This document shows, piece by piece, positions 1-6,375 of a stretch of 8,343 nucleotides of DNA (position 1 is the first letter of the stretch; every line of letters starts with the position of its first letter). The notes under the pieces were generated by a model that was not told the DNA's origin, did no database searches, and saw only the letters and a list, made by a program, of their open reading frames with translations. The stretch covers positions 1 through 8,343 of the forward strand of contig DUUR01000144.1 in NCBI GenBank assembly GCA_012841425.1. The letters run 5' to 3'. Source of the stretch: Bacteroidales bacterium. GTDB taxonomy: Bacteria > Bacteroidota > Bacteroidia > Bacteroidales > Dysgonomonadaceae. Position numbers and translations under genes: made by a program.

Positions 1-197
1 AAGCGCTTCCTGCTTTTCTAACAATGATTATGATGCCTTTTGCTTTTAGTATTGCTCAGGGTATCGTGTTTGGAATGTTGTCATTTGTGTTTATGAAAGC
101 GTTGAGTGGCAAATGGAAACATATATCGGTAACTATGTGGGTAATATTTGTTCTATTTATAGTGAAAATGGTACTTGATGGCATGAAGGTTATATAG
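1..197 (+). CDS. C-terminal end of an NCS2-family (AzgA-type) nucleobase permease, partial
   Basis: An open frame runs from the left edge (first complete codon at base 3) to TAG at 195-197 and gives 64 residues of a protein whose start lies outside the window. The fragment opens with PAFLTMIMMPFAFSIAQGI, which I recognise as the conserved late segment of AzgA/PbuG-like xanthine, guanine or adenine permeases. A hydrophobic stretch (FGMLSFVFMKAL), a short basic loop (SGKWKH) and a final hydrophobic helix (MWVIFVLFIVKMVL) follow. These fit the last membrane segments of an inner-membrane proton symporter for purine bases. Substrate choice cannot be read from this piece. The gene ends 86 bases before efp, and a good promoter lies in that gap, so efp probably has its own start. 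The family call rests on recalled motif similarity only. Confidence 0.72.
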   Translation, partial: ALPAFLTMIMMPFAFSIAQGIVFGMLSFVFMKALSGKWKHISVTMWVIFVLFIVKMVLDGMKVI

Positions 198-207
198 TTG
201 TTTCTCA

Positions 208-239
208 TTTGTGTTTTATGGATGTTTTTACTACTTTTG
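208..239 (+). promoter_or_regulatory. Bacteroidota-type promoter of efp
   Basis: TTTG at 208-211 and TACTTTTG at 232-239 match the Bacteroidota sigma-ABfr consensus (-33 TTTG, then -7 TAnnTTTG) with a 20-base spacer, inside the usual 19-21. The implied transcript start is a few bases after 239, leaving an A/T-rich leader of about 40 bases before the efp ATG at 284. It is the only promoter in the window with both elements well matched. Confidence 0.65.
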
Positions 240-283
240 CACTCTTATACAATTAATTATCTAAGAAATAACAATATAATTTT

Positions 284-847
284 ATGGCAACAACCGCTGA
301 TATCAGAAACGGCATGTGCATCGATATAGATGGACAATACTATTTTATAACAGAGTTTCTTCATGTTAAACCTGGCAAAGGTGCTGCTTTTGTAAGAACT
401 AAACTCAAAAATGTTACTACCGGACGTGTTTTTGATAAAACTTTTAACGCTGGTGTGAAAATTGATGAAGTACGTATTGAGCGTCGCCCATTTCAGTTTC
501 TTTATAAAGATGATATGGGATATAATTTTATGAATACAGAAACTTTTGATCAGATTCCTATTCCAGGAGATCAAATAGAGGGTGTTCAGTTTTTGAAAGA
601 AGGTGATGTTGTAGAGGTTCAGATTCACGCAGATAGTGGTACTGTGCTTACTGCCGAAATGCCAGTTCACGTTGTACTTGAAGTGACATACACCGAGCCA
701 GGAATAAAGGGTGATACTGCAACTAATGCTTTAAAACCTGCTACACTAGAAACTGGTGCTGAAGTTCGCGTACCGCTATTTATTGATACTGGTGAAAAGA
801 TTAAAATTGACACCAGAAATGGTTCTTATGTAGAACGTGCCAAGTAA
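284..847 (+). CDS. efp: Elongation factor P (EF-P)
   Basis: EF-P binds between the ribosomal P and E sites and speeds peptide bond formation at proline runs. The 187-residue length is typical. The KOW-like domain I covers about residues 1-63 and carries the loop VKPGKGAAF (28-36), whose tip is Lys32, equivalent to the lysine that is beta-lysylated in E. coli. The first OB domain (about 66-127) includes [13 protein letters not shown]. The last domain (about 130-187) has the family signature [13 protein letters not shown] and ends in [10 protein letters not shown]. The start is fixed by the family N-terminus ([10 protein letters not shown]) and by a -33/-7 promoter just upstream. There is no Shine-Dalgarno sequence, as expected for this phylum. 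No modification gene (epmA, epmB, earP) lies in the window. The lysine rules out EarP-type arginine rhamnosylation; whether Lys32 is modified cannot be told. Confidence 0.97.
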   Translation: MATTADIRNGMCIDIDGQYYFITEFLHVKPGKGAAFVRTKLKNVTTGRVFDKTFNAGVKIDEVRIERRPFQFLYKDDMGYNFMNTETFDQIPIPGDQIEGVQFLKEGDVVEVQIHADSGTVLTAEMPVHVVLEVTYTEPGIKGDTATNALKPATLETGAEVRVPLFIDTGEKIKIDTRNGSYVERAK

Positions 848-872
848 AGGCTGAGTTAGTAAAATTAATAGC

Positions 873-880
873 TATATTTG
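873..880 (+). promoter_or_regulatory. Candidate -7 box for radC
   Basis: TATATTTG matches TAnnTTTG in the 53-base gap between efp and radC and ends 20 bases before the radC ATG. No TTTG or TTG sits 19-21 bases upstream, so the -33 half is missing or poor. Such boxes also occur by chance in A/T-rich DNA; position in a short intergenic gap is the main support. Confidence 0.4.
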
Positions 881-900
881 CTCAATATCAGTTAACCATT

Positions 901-1590
901 ATGAGCAAATTAAGTATTAAACAGTGGGCCGAGGAAGATCGACCAAGAGAGAAATTATTATTGAAAGGTGTTTCATCACTCTCAGACTCAGAGCTTATAG
1001 CAATTCTTATAGGGTCGGGTAATAAAGAAGAGAGTGCAGTGGAGCTTGGTAGGCGTATTTTATTAGAGTCTAATAACGACCTAAATATGTTGGCTAGATT
1101 GGGTGTTACTGATTTAGTTAACAATTTTAAGGGAATAGGTGAAGCCAAAGCAATTACAATTATTGCTGCTCTAGAGCTTGGAAGAAGAAGGAAAACTAGT
1201 GAGCGTACTGAGAGGAGGAAGATTACCTCCTCCAGAATCGCTTACGAGGAGTTTATTCCACTTCTTGCCGATTTAAATCACGAGGAGTCATGGGTATTAT
1301 TAACCGATAGGTCGAATAGGGTAGTATCTACTCTTCAGGTAAGCAGAGGTGGAATATCTGGCACTGTTGTTGATATCCGTCTTATACTTCGTGAGGCTTT
1401 AAATAAATATGCATCGGGGATTTTTTTGGGACACAATCATCCCTCAGAAAACTGTAGGCCAAGCCCGCAAGATCAGCAGATTACAAAAAAACTAAAAGAG
1501 GCGGCACGATGGATGGATATAGTGCTTCTTGATCATATCATTGTTTGTGGCGATACATATTTTAGTTTTGCTGATGAAGGAATCATCTAG
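901..1590 (+). CDS. radC: RadC-family JAB/MPN-domain protein
   Basis: RadC proteins are annotated as DNA repair factors, but their biochemical role is unsettled. The 229-residue protein has the usual two parts. The N-terminal part carries the family opening (IKQWAEEDRPREKLL, 6-20; LSDSELIAILIGSG, 27-40) and a helix-hairpin-helix-like segment (LVNNFKGIGEAKA, 72-84) that probably contacts DNA. The C-terminal part is a JAB1/MPN+ domain with a complete JAMM zinc motif: His178-x-His180, Ser188 and Asp191, with Glu128 or Glu129 as the likely upstream glutamate. The metal site therefore looks intact, as in a metallopeptidase fold. The length is normal and there is no frame damage. It follows efp by 53 bases with its own possible -7 box, and precedes the DUF59 gene by 52 bases. 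A 7-base GC-rich inverted repeat lies in the interdomain linker codons. Confidence 0.95.
   Translation: MSKLSIKQWAEEDRPREKLLLKGVSSLSDSELIAILIGSGNKEESAVELGRRILLESNNDLNMLARLGVTDLVNNFKGIGEAKAITIIAALELGRRRKTSERTERRKITSSRIAYEEFIPLLADLNHEESWVLLTDRSNRVVSTLQVSRGGISGTVVDIRLILREALNKYASGIFLGHNHPSENCRPSPQDQQITKKLKEAARWMDIVLLDHIIVCGDTYFSFADEGII
1212..1232 (+). repeat. Perfect 7-bp GC-rich inverted repeat inside radC
   Basis: GAGGAGG (1212-1218) and CCTCCTC (1226-1232) are exact reverse complements around a 7-base loop (AAGATTA). The site falls at codons 104-111, between the helix-hairpin-helix part and the JAB domain of RadC. The stem is strikingly GC-rich for this A/T-rich region. It may be a by-product of the Arg-Arg-Lys and Thr-Ser-Ser codons used here. 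Confidence 0.5.
1540..1570 (+). promoter_or_regulatory. Possible promoter for the DUF59-lpxH pair, within the radC 3' end
   Basis: ATTG (1540-1543) and TAGTTTTG (1563-1570) resemble a -33/-7 pair with a 19-base spacer, one base short of the ideal TTTG in the upstream half. It lies in the last codons of radC and would give a leader of about 65 bases before the ATG at 1643. No match exists in the 52-base gap itself. Chance occurrence is quite possible. Confidence 0.25.
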
Positions 1591-1642
1591 TTTATTTAAA
1601 CAATTTGATTGATTTGAGGTTTAATAAAAAAACTATTAGATT

Positions 1643-1960
1643 ATGAATAAAGAATTACAAGCTTTACAAGATAAAATTGTGGATGCTCTCAAAACATGTT
1701 ATGATCCGGAGATTCCAGTAAATATATATGATTTGGGTATGATTTATGACGTTGATGTTGATGCAGATAACAACGTAATCATAGAGATGACATTTACATC
1801 ACCTGCATGTCCGGCTGCCGACTTTATTTTGATGGATGTTCAAATGAAGGTTGAGGCTGTTGAAGAGGTTAATAGCGTAGATCTTAATCTTACCTTTGAT
1901 CCACCTTGGGATCAGTCGATGATGAGCGAAGAGGCCTTGTTAGAGTTGGGAATGATGTAA
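1643..1960 (+). CDS. DUF59/MIP18-family Fe-S cluster assembly protein (SufT-like)
   Basis: This 105-residue protein is a single FeS_assembly_P (DUF59) domain. Recognisable parts are DPEIPVNIYDLGMIYD (21-36), the TSPACPAAD segment (52-60) with the family's conserved Cys56, and the C-terminal DPPWDQSMMSEEALLELGM (86-104). Members (SufT, the yeast/human MIP18 proteins, and the PaaD subunit) act in maturation of cytosolic Fe-S proteins; the single cysteine is thought to matter for cluster or partner handling. The stand-alone size and C-terminal DPPW...LGM tail match the version usually named SUF-system Fe-S assembly protein in Bacteroidota. PaaD is unlikely because no phenylacetate genes are present. 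The stop is 5 bases before the lpxH ATG, so the two are almost certainly one transcript with coupled translation. No other suf gene is in the window. Confidence 0.9.
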   Translation: MNKELQALQDKIVDALKTCYDPEIPVNIYDLGMIYDVDVDADNNVIIEMTFTSPACPAADFILMDVQMKVEAVEEVNSVDLNLTFDPPWDQSMMSEEALLELGMM

Positions 1961-1965
1961 TGTAG

Positions 1966-2709
1966 ATGGTCAAAAAAGTATATTTTTTAGCTGATGCACA
2001 TTTAGGTGCTAAATCTCATACTAATTCAATTGATGTAGAGCGAAAGCTTTGTAGGTGGTTAGATCATGTGAAGCCTACCGCCCATTCGATATACTTGATG
2101 GGCGATATTTTTGATTATTGGTACGAGTATAAGCATGTTGTTCCTAAAGGTTTTACTCGTCTGCTAGGTAAACTATCCGAATTGACAGATTCGGGTGTTG
2201 AGATACACTTTTTTATTGGGAATCACGATATATGGCTTACAGACTATCTTAGTGTTGAGTGTGGCTTGATACTTCATTTTGAGCCCTATATAATAGACAT
2301 CTATGGCAGTAAGTTTTTTCTTGCTCATGGTGATGGTTTAGGGGATGAATCTAAAATGTTTCGTTTCCTTCGAAGAGTATTTCATAGTAAATTTCTTCGA
2401 AAATGCTTCTCGGCACTACACCCAAGTTGGACAATCCCTTTGGCTCATGCTTGGTCAAATAACAGTCGCGAAAACGGTGGAGTGGCAAGTTACCTAGGCG
2501 AGGACAAAGAATATTTGGTGAGATATGCCAAGCATAAGATTGTTGAAGATTCTAGTATAAACTACTTCGTATTTGGGCACCGTCACATTCTACTTAATTT
2601 GCCAATTGCTGAGAGAACTAATGTGGTTATTTTGGGCGACTGGATTTCATTGTTCTCGTATGCTGAGTATGATGGTGATACCATTCAACTAAAACAATGG
2701 GTAGATTAA
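1966..2709 (+). CDS. lpxH: UDP-2,3-diacylglucosamine diphosphatase LpxH
   Basis: LpxH hydrolyses UDP-2,3-diacylglucosamine to lipid X and UMP, a step of lipid A synthesis on the inner face of the inner membrane. The 247-residue protein has all metallophosphoesterase motifs in order: D10-x-H12, GD47xxD50 (MGDIFDYW), GNHD (85-88), HGDG (121-124) and GHRH (204-207). The YW after GDxxD, the basic helical insert FRFLRRVFHSKFLRKCF (132-148) and the HPSW segment (152-155) fit LpxH better than generic phosphoesterases; the insert usually forms the lipid-binding cap. The ATG at 1966 is preferred because it lies 5 bases after the DUF59 stop and begins just before the first beta strand. The gene ends 15 bases from the convergent methylase stop. 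LpxG or LpxI would look different, so LpxH is a firm call. Confidence 0.92.
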   Translation: MVKKVYFLADAHLGAKSHTNSIDVERKLCRWLDHVKPTAHSIYLMGDIFDYWYEYKHVVPKGFTRLLGKLSELTDSGVEIHFFIGNHDIWLTDYLSVECGLILHFEPYIIDIYGSKFFLAHGDGLGDESKMFRFLRRVFHSKFLRKCFSALHPSWTIPLAHAWSNNSRENGGVASYLGEDKEYLVRYAKHKIVEDSSINYFVFGHRHILLNLPIAERTNVVILGDWISLFSYAEYDGDTIQLKQWVD

Positions 2710-2724
2710 AACTTCTAAACTTTA

Positions 2725-3258
2725 TTAATGTAACTGTTTGAAGAAATCCCATATAACAATTCCAGCTGTTACAGATACATTTAAAGAGTGTTTGGTGCCA
2801 TATTGGGGTATTTCTATGCATCCATCGGACAAATTAATTGCCTCCTGCAAAACACCATGAACTTCGTGCCCCAATATAATTGCATATTTTTTGTGTTTGT
2901 CTAATTGCAACGATTCCAGATTTAAACTATTTTCAGTTTGCTCTATTGAGTAAATAATATAGCCCTCTGCTCTTAATGTGTTTAATGCATTAATAGTGTC
3001 TTCAAAATACCTCCATTCTACAGATTCTTCAGCACCTAATGCTGTTTTATGAATCTCGGTATTTGGTGGTGTTGCAGTAATACCACAAAGAATGATTTCT
3101 TTTACTAAAAATGCATCGCTTGTTCGGAATACCGATCCTATATTGTTTTGACTTCTTACATTATCTAGAACTACAACTAATGGAATCTTTTTTGTCTCCT
3201 GGAACTCCTCTATAGATATCCTATTTAGTTCTTCTAATTTCAATTTACGTCGTTTCAT
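2725..3258 (-). CDS. SpoU/TrmH-family RNA 2'-O-methyltransferase
   Basis: The 177-residue protein is a compact SPOUT methylase. Motif 1 is VLDNVRSQNNIGSVFRTSDAF (30-50), with Asn39 and Arg45 as the expected catalytic and ribose-2'-OH-activating residues. Motif 2 is ILGHEVHGV (128-136) with Glu132. Motif 3 is IEIPQYGTKHSLNVSVTAGI (148-167) with Asn160. Motifs 2 and 3 form the trefoil knot that holds S-adenosylmethionine. It lacks the N-terminal L30e-like domain of RlmB. The target could be a tRNA ribose such as Gm18 or an rRNA site; the sequence does not decide. Motif 2 has GHE where many relatives have GNE. It is last in the reverse block, 142 bases after the GT2 gene, so it may have its own promoter, though I found no clean -7 box in that gap. 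Confidence 0.92.
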   Translation of the reverse strand: MKRRKLKLEELNRISIEEFQETKKIPLVVVLDNVRSQNNIGSVFRTSDAFLVKEIILCGITATPPNTEIHKTALGAEESVEWRYFEDTINALNTLRAEGYIIYSIEQTENSLNLESLQLDKHKKYAIILGHEVHGVLQEAINLSDGCIEIPQYGTKHSLNVSVTAGIVIWDFFKQLH

Positions 3259-3263
3259 TTCTT

Positions 3264-3297
3264 TCTATATTAAAAAGCATCTCTATCTATATTAAAA
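3264..3297. repeat. 12-bp direct repeat upstream of the RNA methylase gene
   Basis: TCTATATTAAAA occurs at 3264-3275 and again at 3286-3297, a period of 22 bases (two helical turns). On the reverse strand the copies read TTTTAATATAGA, and the nearer one ends 5 bases before the methylase ATG. Spacing by two turns can suit a regulator binding one DNA face, but low-complexity A/T sequence can also give this. Confidence 0.4.
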
Positions 3298-3400
3298 TTA
3301 GTTTTAGCTTATTTATTTATCTATTCTGGTAGTTTTAACAGACCGCTATAGCTATGTTGATAATCTGGTTTATTTATATTGATATACCGCTTTAGTTGCC

Positions 3401-4129
3401 TCAAAAAATAGCTCTATAGACAAACCACAAATGATGCATAAAAGTAGATAAGCCCCCATAATGTTTTACCATTATTTTGTAACGTTCAATCAATGATGAT
3501 TTTCGGTTAGCTGTTGTTACACCTTCATTTAGGTAGTTGATTAGAACTTCATGTGTATTATGAAAGTTAGAAGATTTTTTCATAATACGAATACACCAGT
3601 CGAAGTCAGCCGAAAATCTATAGCTCGTATTATATTCCACAGCTTGCTCTCGTTTTACAATAAACGCTTGATGACAGACAACCATTCCTTTTTTAAAGCT
3701 TTCCCAATTTAGGTATCGAGGGGTCTCTAACCTGCGCATATGCAGAAATGTACCGTTTATATCTACAATTGCAGTTTCTCCATAAATTATATCTGGTTGT
3801 TGAGGCAAACTATTTGCTGGAGTCATAATTTCTTTAACAGTGTCATTTGCAAAAAAGGAGTCGCCAGCATTTAGAAAGCAAAGATAATCTCCCGTTGCCA
3901 TATTAATACCTTTGTTCATGGCATCATAGAGCCCATTGTCAGGTTCACTAATCCATTTCGTTTTATTATTTTGATATTTATGAATCAGCCCTAATGTGTT
4001 GTCCGTTGATTTACCATCAACGATAATATGTTCAATTTCGTTATAATCCTGTTCATAAACACTCTTAAGGGTTCGTTCAAGTGTCTTTTCAGCGTTATAG
4101 GTTATGGTGATAATTGACAATCTTTTCAT
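3401..4129 (-). CDS. GT2-family glycosyltransferase (WfgS-like)
   Basis: This 242-residue GT-A fold enzyme probably transfers a sugar from a nucleotide sugar to a growing envelope glycan on the cytoplasmic side. Evidence is the start LSIITITYNAEKTLERTLKSV (4-24), the nucleotide-binding VDGKSTDNT (37-45), the subfamily hallmark SEPDNGLYDAMNKGI (61-75), a metal-site NAGD (87-90, in the DxD position), CHQA (152-155) and SADFDW (173-178), where an acidic catalytic base is expected. The SEPDxGxYDAMNKG block is what I know from WfgS-like GT2 proteins in O-antigen and capsule loci. Length is normal, and there is no membrane helix apart from an amphipathic C-terminus rich in aromatic residues. It lies 101 bases after the GT4 gene, a gap with no recognised promoter, so read-through is likely. 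Donor and acceptor are unknown. Confidence 0.9.
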   Translation of the reverse strand: MKRLSIITITYNAEKTLERTLKSVYEQDYNEIEHIIVDGKSTDNTLGLIHKYQNNKTKWISEPDNGLYDAMNKGINMATGDYLCFLNAGDSFFANDTVKEIMTPANSLPQQPDIIYGETAIVDINGTFLHMRRLETPRYLNWESFKKGMVVCHQAFIVKREQAVEYNTSYRFSADFDWCIRIMKKSSNFHNTHEVLINYLNEGVTTANRKSSLIERYKIMVKHYGGLSTFMHHLWFVYRAIF

Positions 4130-4230
4130 TTCAAGAAATATACTTTAAATACAACAATATCTGGTGTATTATCAAATTATTAATTAGCTTAGTTATTATG
4201 AAAGTGTACTAGGACTATTTACTTTTACTA

Positions 4231-5463
4231 TCACTCTTCATAAATACTCTTGTAGAGGTTTGCAATTTTACGATGTCCATACGAAACCAATACTTTCTCA
4301 CGTGAATTGTGTACAAGTGCCTCTGAGTCTGCTTCAAAAAGAGTCCATATTAATCCATTAGCTAAATCTTCTGCGTTTTTATATTTTGCGATATAGCCAG
4401 TTGTTTTATGATTTATCATTTCAGGGATTCCTCCTATATTAAACCCAACACAAGGTATGCCCGAAGACATGGCTTCCATAATAGTGTTTGGTAGATTTTC
4501 CTGTAAAGAGGGGGTTATATAAACATCGGCAGCGTTGTATACTTCAGGCATTTTAAGAGAGTCTACATATCCCATGCAAATAGTTGGTGTATGTAATCTT
4601 TCTGCTATCTCTTCGCCTTGACTTCCGACAATAAGAAAGAGTAACTCATCCTGATAGAGCTCTGCAATTAACTTAGATGCGTTTATCAAATAATCGGTAC
4701 CTTTGCGTGGATCGGAAGCTTTAGCTGCAGCAAACAGTATTATTTTTTTATCAGTAGGTAGTTTTAGCTTTTTACGAATGACGTATTTATCCATCGGTTT
4801 GTACAACTCTGTATCAATAGGATTAGGAATATTAACTACTTTCTGATTTCTTACTATTGGACTCTTGTCTGCTAGTCTCTTCAACCACTCGCTGCATGCT
4901 ACAAAAGTGATATTGCCTTTAGAGTAAACATGCTTCTTCTTCTCAAATATAAAGTTAGAAATATCGAATTCTGAAGGATTTGCAAGATATGGACACATCC
5001 CACAAGCACTTTCGTAGTTATTACAACCTGCGGCATGATGACAAATGCCCGTAAATGGCCACATATCATGCATTGTCCAAACAACCTTTTTTCCTGATTG
5101 TAATATTTTCTCAATCTCTTTTATTGATAGTATCCCTTGGTTGATCCAGTGCAAATGTATTACATTAGCATTCTTGAACTCATCAAGTTTTGTAATTGAT
5201 GTGCTCGTATTCGCGATAGAAACATCAAATAAATTTACTTTTGAAAGACGATTAATAAGAAATATTTCACCCCTTTCTCTATAAAAATTATATCGATTAT
5301 TTAATTTATTCCCAACTTGAATTACATCCGAATTGTTAGACCTTTTGTCAATTACAGCCATTTTAATGTTTACACCCTCAGACTTTAGAGCATTCATTAG
5401 TCGATAAGCCGCTATTGCAGCTCCTCCCCGATTATCTGATGTGCTAACAATTAGTATGTTCAT
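4231..5463 (-). CDS. GT4-family glycosyltransferase (GT-B fold, WcaC-like)
   Basis: The 410-residue protein is a retaining GT-B glycosyltransferase. The N-terminal half opens with MNILIVSTSDNRGGAAIAAYR (1-21), where GGAA is the acceptor-side glycine loop, and contains HLHW (103-106) and WTMHDMWPFTGICHH (129-143). The C-terminal half has the donor-site features: Arg-Lys-Gly (253-255), ITPSLQENLPNTIMEAMSSG (316-335) with the E-x7-E pair Glu322/Glu330, and FNIGGIPEMI (341-350). The MHDMWPFTG block followed by cysteines is typical of the WcaC-like GT4 group. Four cysteines (141, 147, 154, 157) lie close together and may bind a metal or form a structural knuckle. It starts 3 bases after the upstream transferase stop (TAG, TAA, ATG in a row), so the pair is coupled. 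Sugar specificity cannot be read. Confidence 0.9.
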   Translation of the reverse strand: MNILIVSTSDNRGGAAIAAYRLMNALKSEGVNIKMAVIDKRSNNSDVIQVGNKLNNRYNFYRERGEIFLINRLSKVNLFDVSIANTSTSITKLDEFKNANVIHLHWINQGILSIKEIEKILQSGKKVVWTMHDMWPFTGICHHAAGCNNYESACGMCPYLANPSEFDISNFIFEKKKHVYSKGNITFVACSEWLKRLADKSPIVRNQKVVNIPNPIDTELYKPMDKYVIRKKLKLPTDKKIILFAAAKASDPRKGTDYLINASKLIAELYQDELLFLIVGSQGEEIAERLHTPTICMGYVDSLKMPEVYNAADVYITPSLQENLPNTIMEAMSSGIPCVGFNIGGIPEMINHKTTGYIAKYKNAEDLANGLIWTLFEADSEALVHNSREKVLVSYGHRKIANLYKSIYEE

Positions 5464-5466
5464 TTA

Positions 5467-6372
5467 CTATACTTTTCTTAAGTATCTGTTTATTCTTCTC
5501 TTTGCTTTAGCAATAAATGAATATGTGCGACCATGATATTCTTCTATTGCAATACGTGCACATTTATCTTCACTAATTTCATTAATGTCTATCCTCAATC
5601 TCTCATTATGAAGAGTGGTTGTGTATATTTCGTCGCTACCGCTATGTATGCCACTTCCGTCAAATCCAATATTTTGAATTAATGATTTTCCTGCATTCAC
5701 AGAAAGAATATTATTCAGAAAAAGCGTTGCATTCCACCTGATTGCCCATGAGTTGTTTTTCCCTTTAACCTGACGTCTCAACATTCGTGTATATGGATAT
5801 TTTCCATTAAAATCGAATTTATAGGATAAACCTCTTTTATTTATTTCATTTAGAAGTTCAGCACCATCTGGATTAAACATATCCCATGCTCTTTTCCATG
5901 TAGCCCAGCCCCAACTGCCTACCCATTTAATTAAAAAAGCATCGGAAGTATTTGCTAGAGGATAACAATAGCCATGAACATGACCAACCTGATTCTCAGT
6001 TTCAAATCTATCTAGGGCATCGTTCATAAAGGTTAGAAACCAAGGTGAAGTTATCAGATCATCTTCCAAAACTATCACTTTGCCATACTCATTAACTATT
6101 TGAGTAACACCAGCAATAATGTTTTTTGCAAGACCTACATTTTGCTTGTTCTCAATTATATTAATCTTTTTGAAGCTATTAAAACCATCAATGGAGTGAA
6201 TAAGTTTACGAACCTCTTGCACATTTGCTTTGTCTGATTCATCTTTATAGCCATCAGAAAAAATGAAGAGTTCACTTTCTTTACTTAGTTTGTTGTTAAG
6301 AAGCGCCTCTAGTGTCCGGCTTGTGTGGGCAGGACGATTGTATGTGAAAAGCAGGATAGGTGCAAGAGACAT
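5467..6372 (-). CDS. GT-A fold glycosyltransferase (GT2/GNT-I-like) with EDD motif
   Basis: The 301-residue protein begins APILLFTYNRPAHTSRTLEAL (4-24), a GT-A nucleotide-binding start, followed by LFIFSDGYKDE (35-45), NVGLAKNI (78-85) and VIVLEDDLITSPWFL (99-113). Glu103-Asp104-Asp105 is the DxD-type metal and donor site. The tryptophan-rich GSWGWATWKRAWD (152-164) and the later NAGKSLIQNIGFDGSG (226-241) are features I associate with envelope-glycan transferases of Bacteroidota and other capsule or O-antigen loci. The C-terminus (KAKRRINRYLRKV) is strongly basic and may touch the membrane surface. There is no signal peptide or membrane helix. The gene starts 3 bases after the hydrolase stop and ends 3 bases before the GT4 start, so all three should be one transcript. 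The donor and acceptor are unknown. Confidence 0.87.
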   Translation of the reverse strand: MSLAPILLFTYNRPAHTSRTLEALLNNKLSKESELFIFSDGYKDESDKANVQEVRKLIHSIDGFNSFKKINIIENKQNVGLAKNIIAGVTQIVNEYGKVIVLEDDLITSPWFLTFMNDALDRFETENQVGHVHGYCYPLANTSDAFLIKWVGSWGWATWKRAWDMFNPDGAELLNEINKRGLSYKFDFNGKYPYTRMLRRQVKGKNNSWAIRWNATLFLNNILSVNAGKSLIQNIGFDGSGIHSGSDEIYTTTLHNERLRIDINEISEDKCARIAIEEYHGRTYSFIAKAKRRINRYLRKV

Positions 6373-6375
6373 AAC

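Noticed and set aside
257..670. Reverse open frame of 137 codons opposite efp
   Set aside because: It lies fully antisense to a certain efp gene, and its translation is low-complexity, rich in Ile, Phe, Lys and Asn, with no recognisable domain.
888..1148. Reverse open frame of 86 codons opposite the radC start
   Set aside because: It is antisense to the conserved RadC N-terminus, with no family motif and no promoter match.
1590..1601. GTTTATTTAAAC inverted repeat after radC as a terminator
   Set aside because: The stem is only 5 A/T-rich pairs with a 2-base loop and no T-run follows, too weak for an intrinsic terminator.
3348..3355. ATAGCTAT palindrome in the gap before the methylase gene
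   Set aside because: Eight bases of A/T-rich palindrome are expected by chance, and nothing else marks the site.
4130..4230. Gap between the GT4 and GT2 genes as a promoter or hairpin region
   Set aside because: No exact TAnnTTTG box on the reverse strand (only a near match around the CAAATTATTA at about 4173) and no stable stem, so nothing is annotated.
4899..5284. Short frames on both strands inside the GT4 gene
   Set aside because: They overlap the conserved MHDMWPFTG and cysteine region of a well-supported gene and resemble no known protein.
3401..6372. Glycosyltransferase trio as a horizontally acquired island
   Set aside because: I saw no integrase, insertion sequence, tRNA or flanking repeats, and base composition was not computed, so transfer is not supported.
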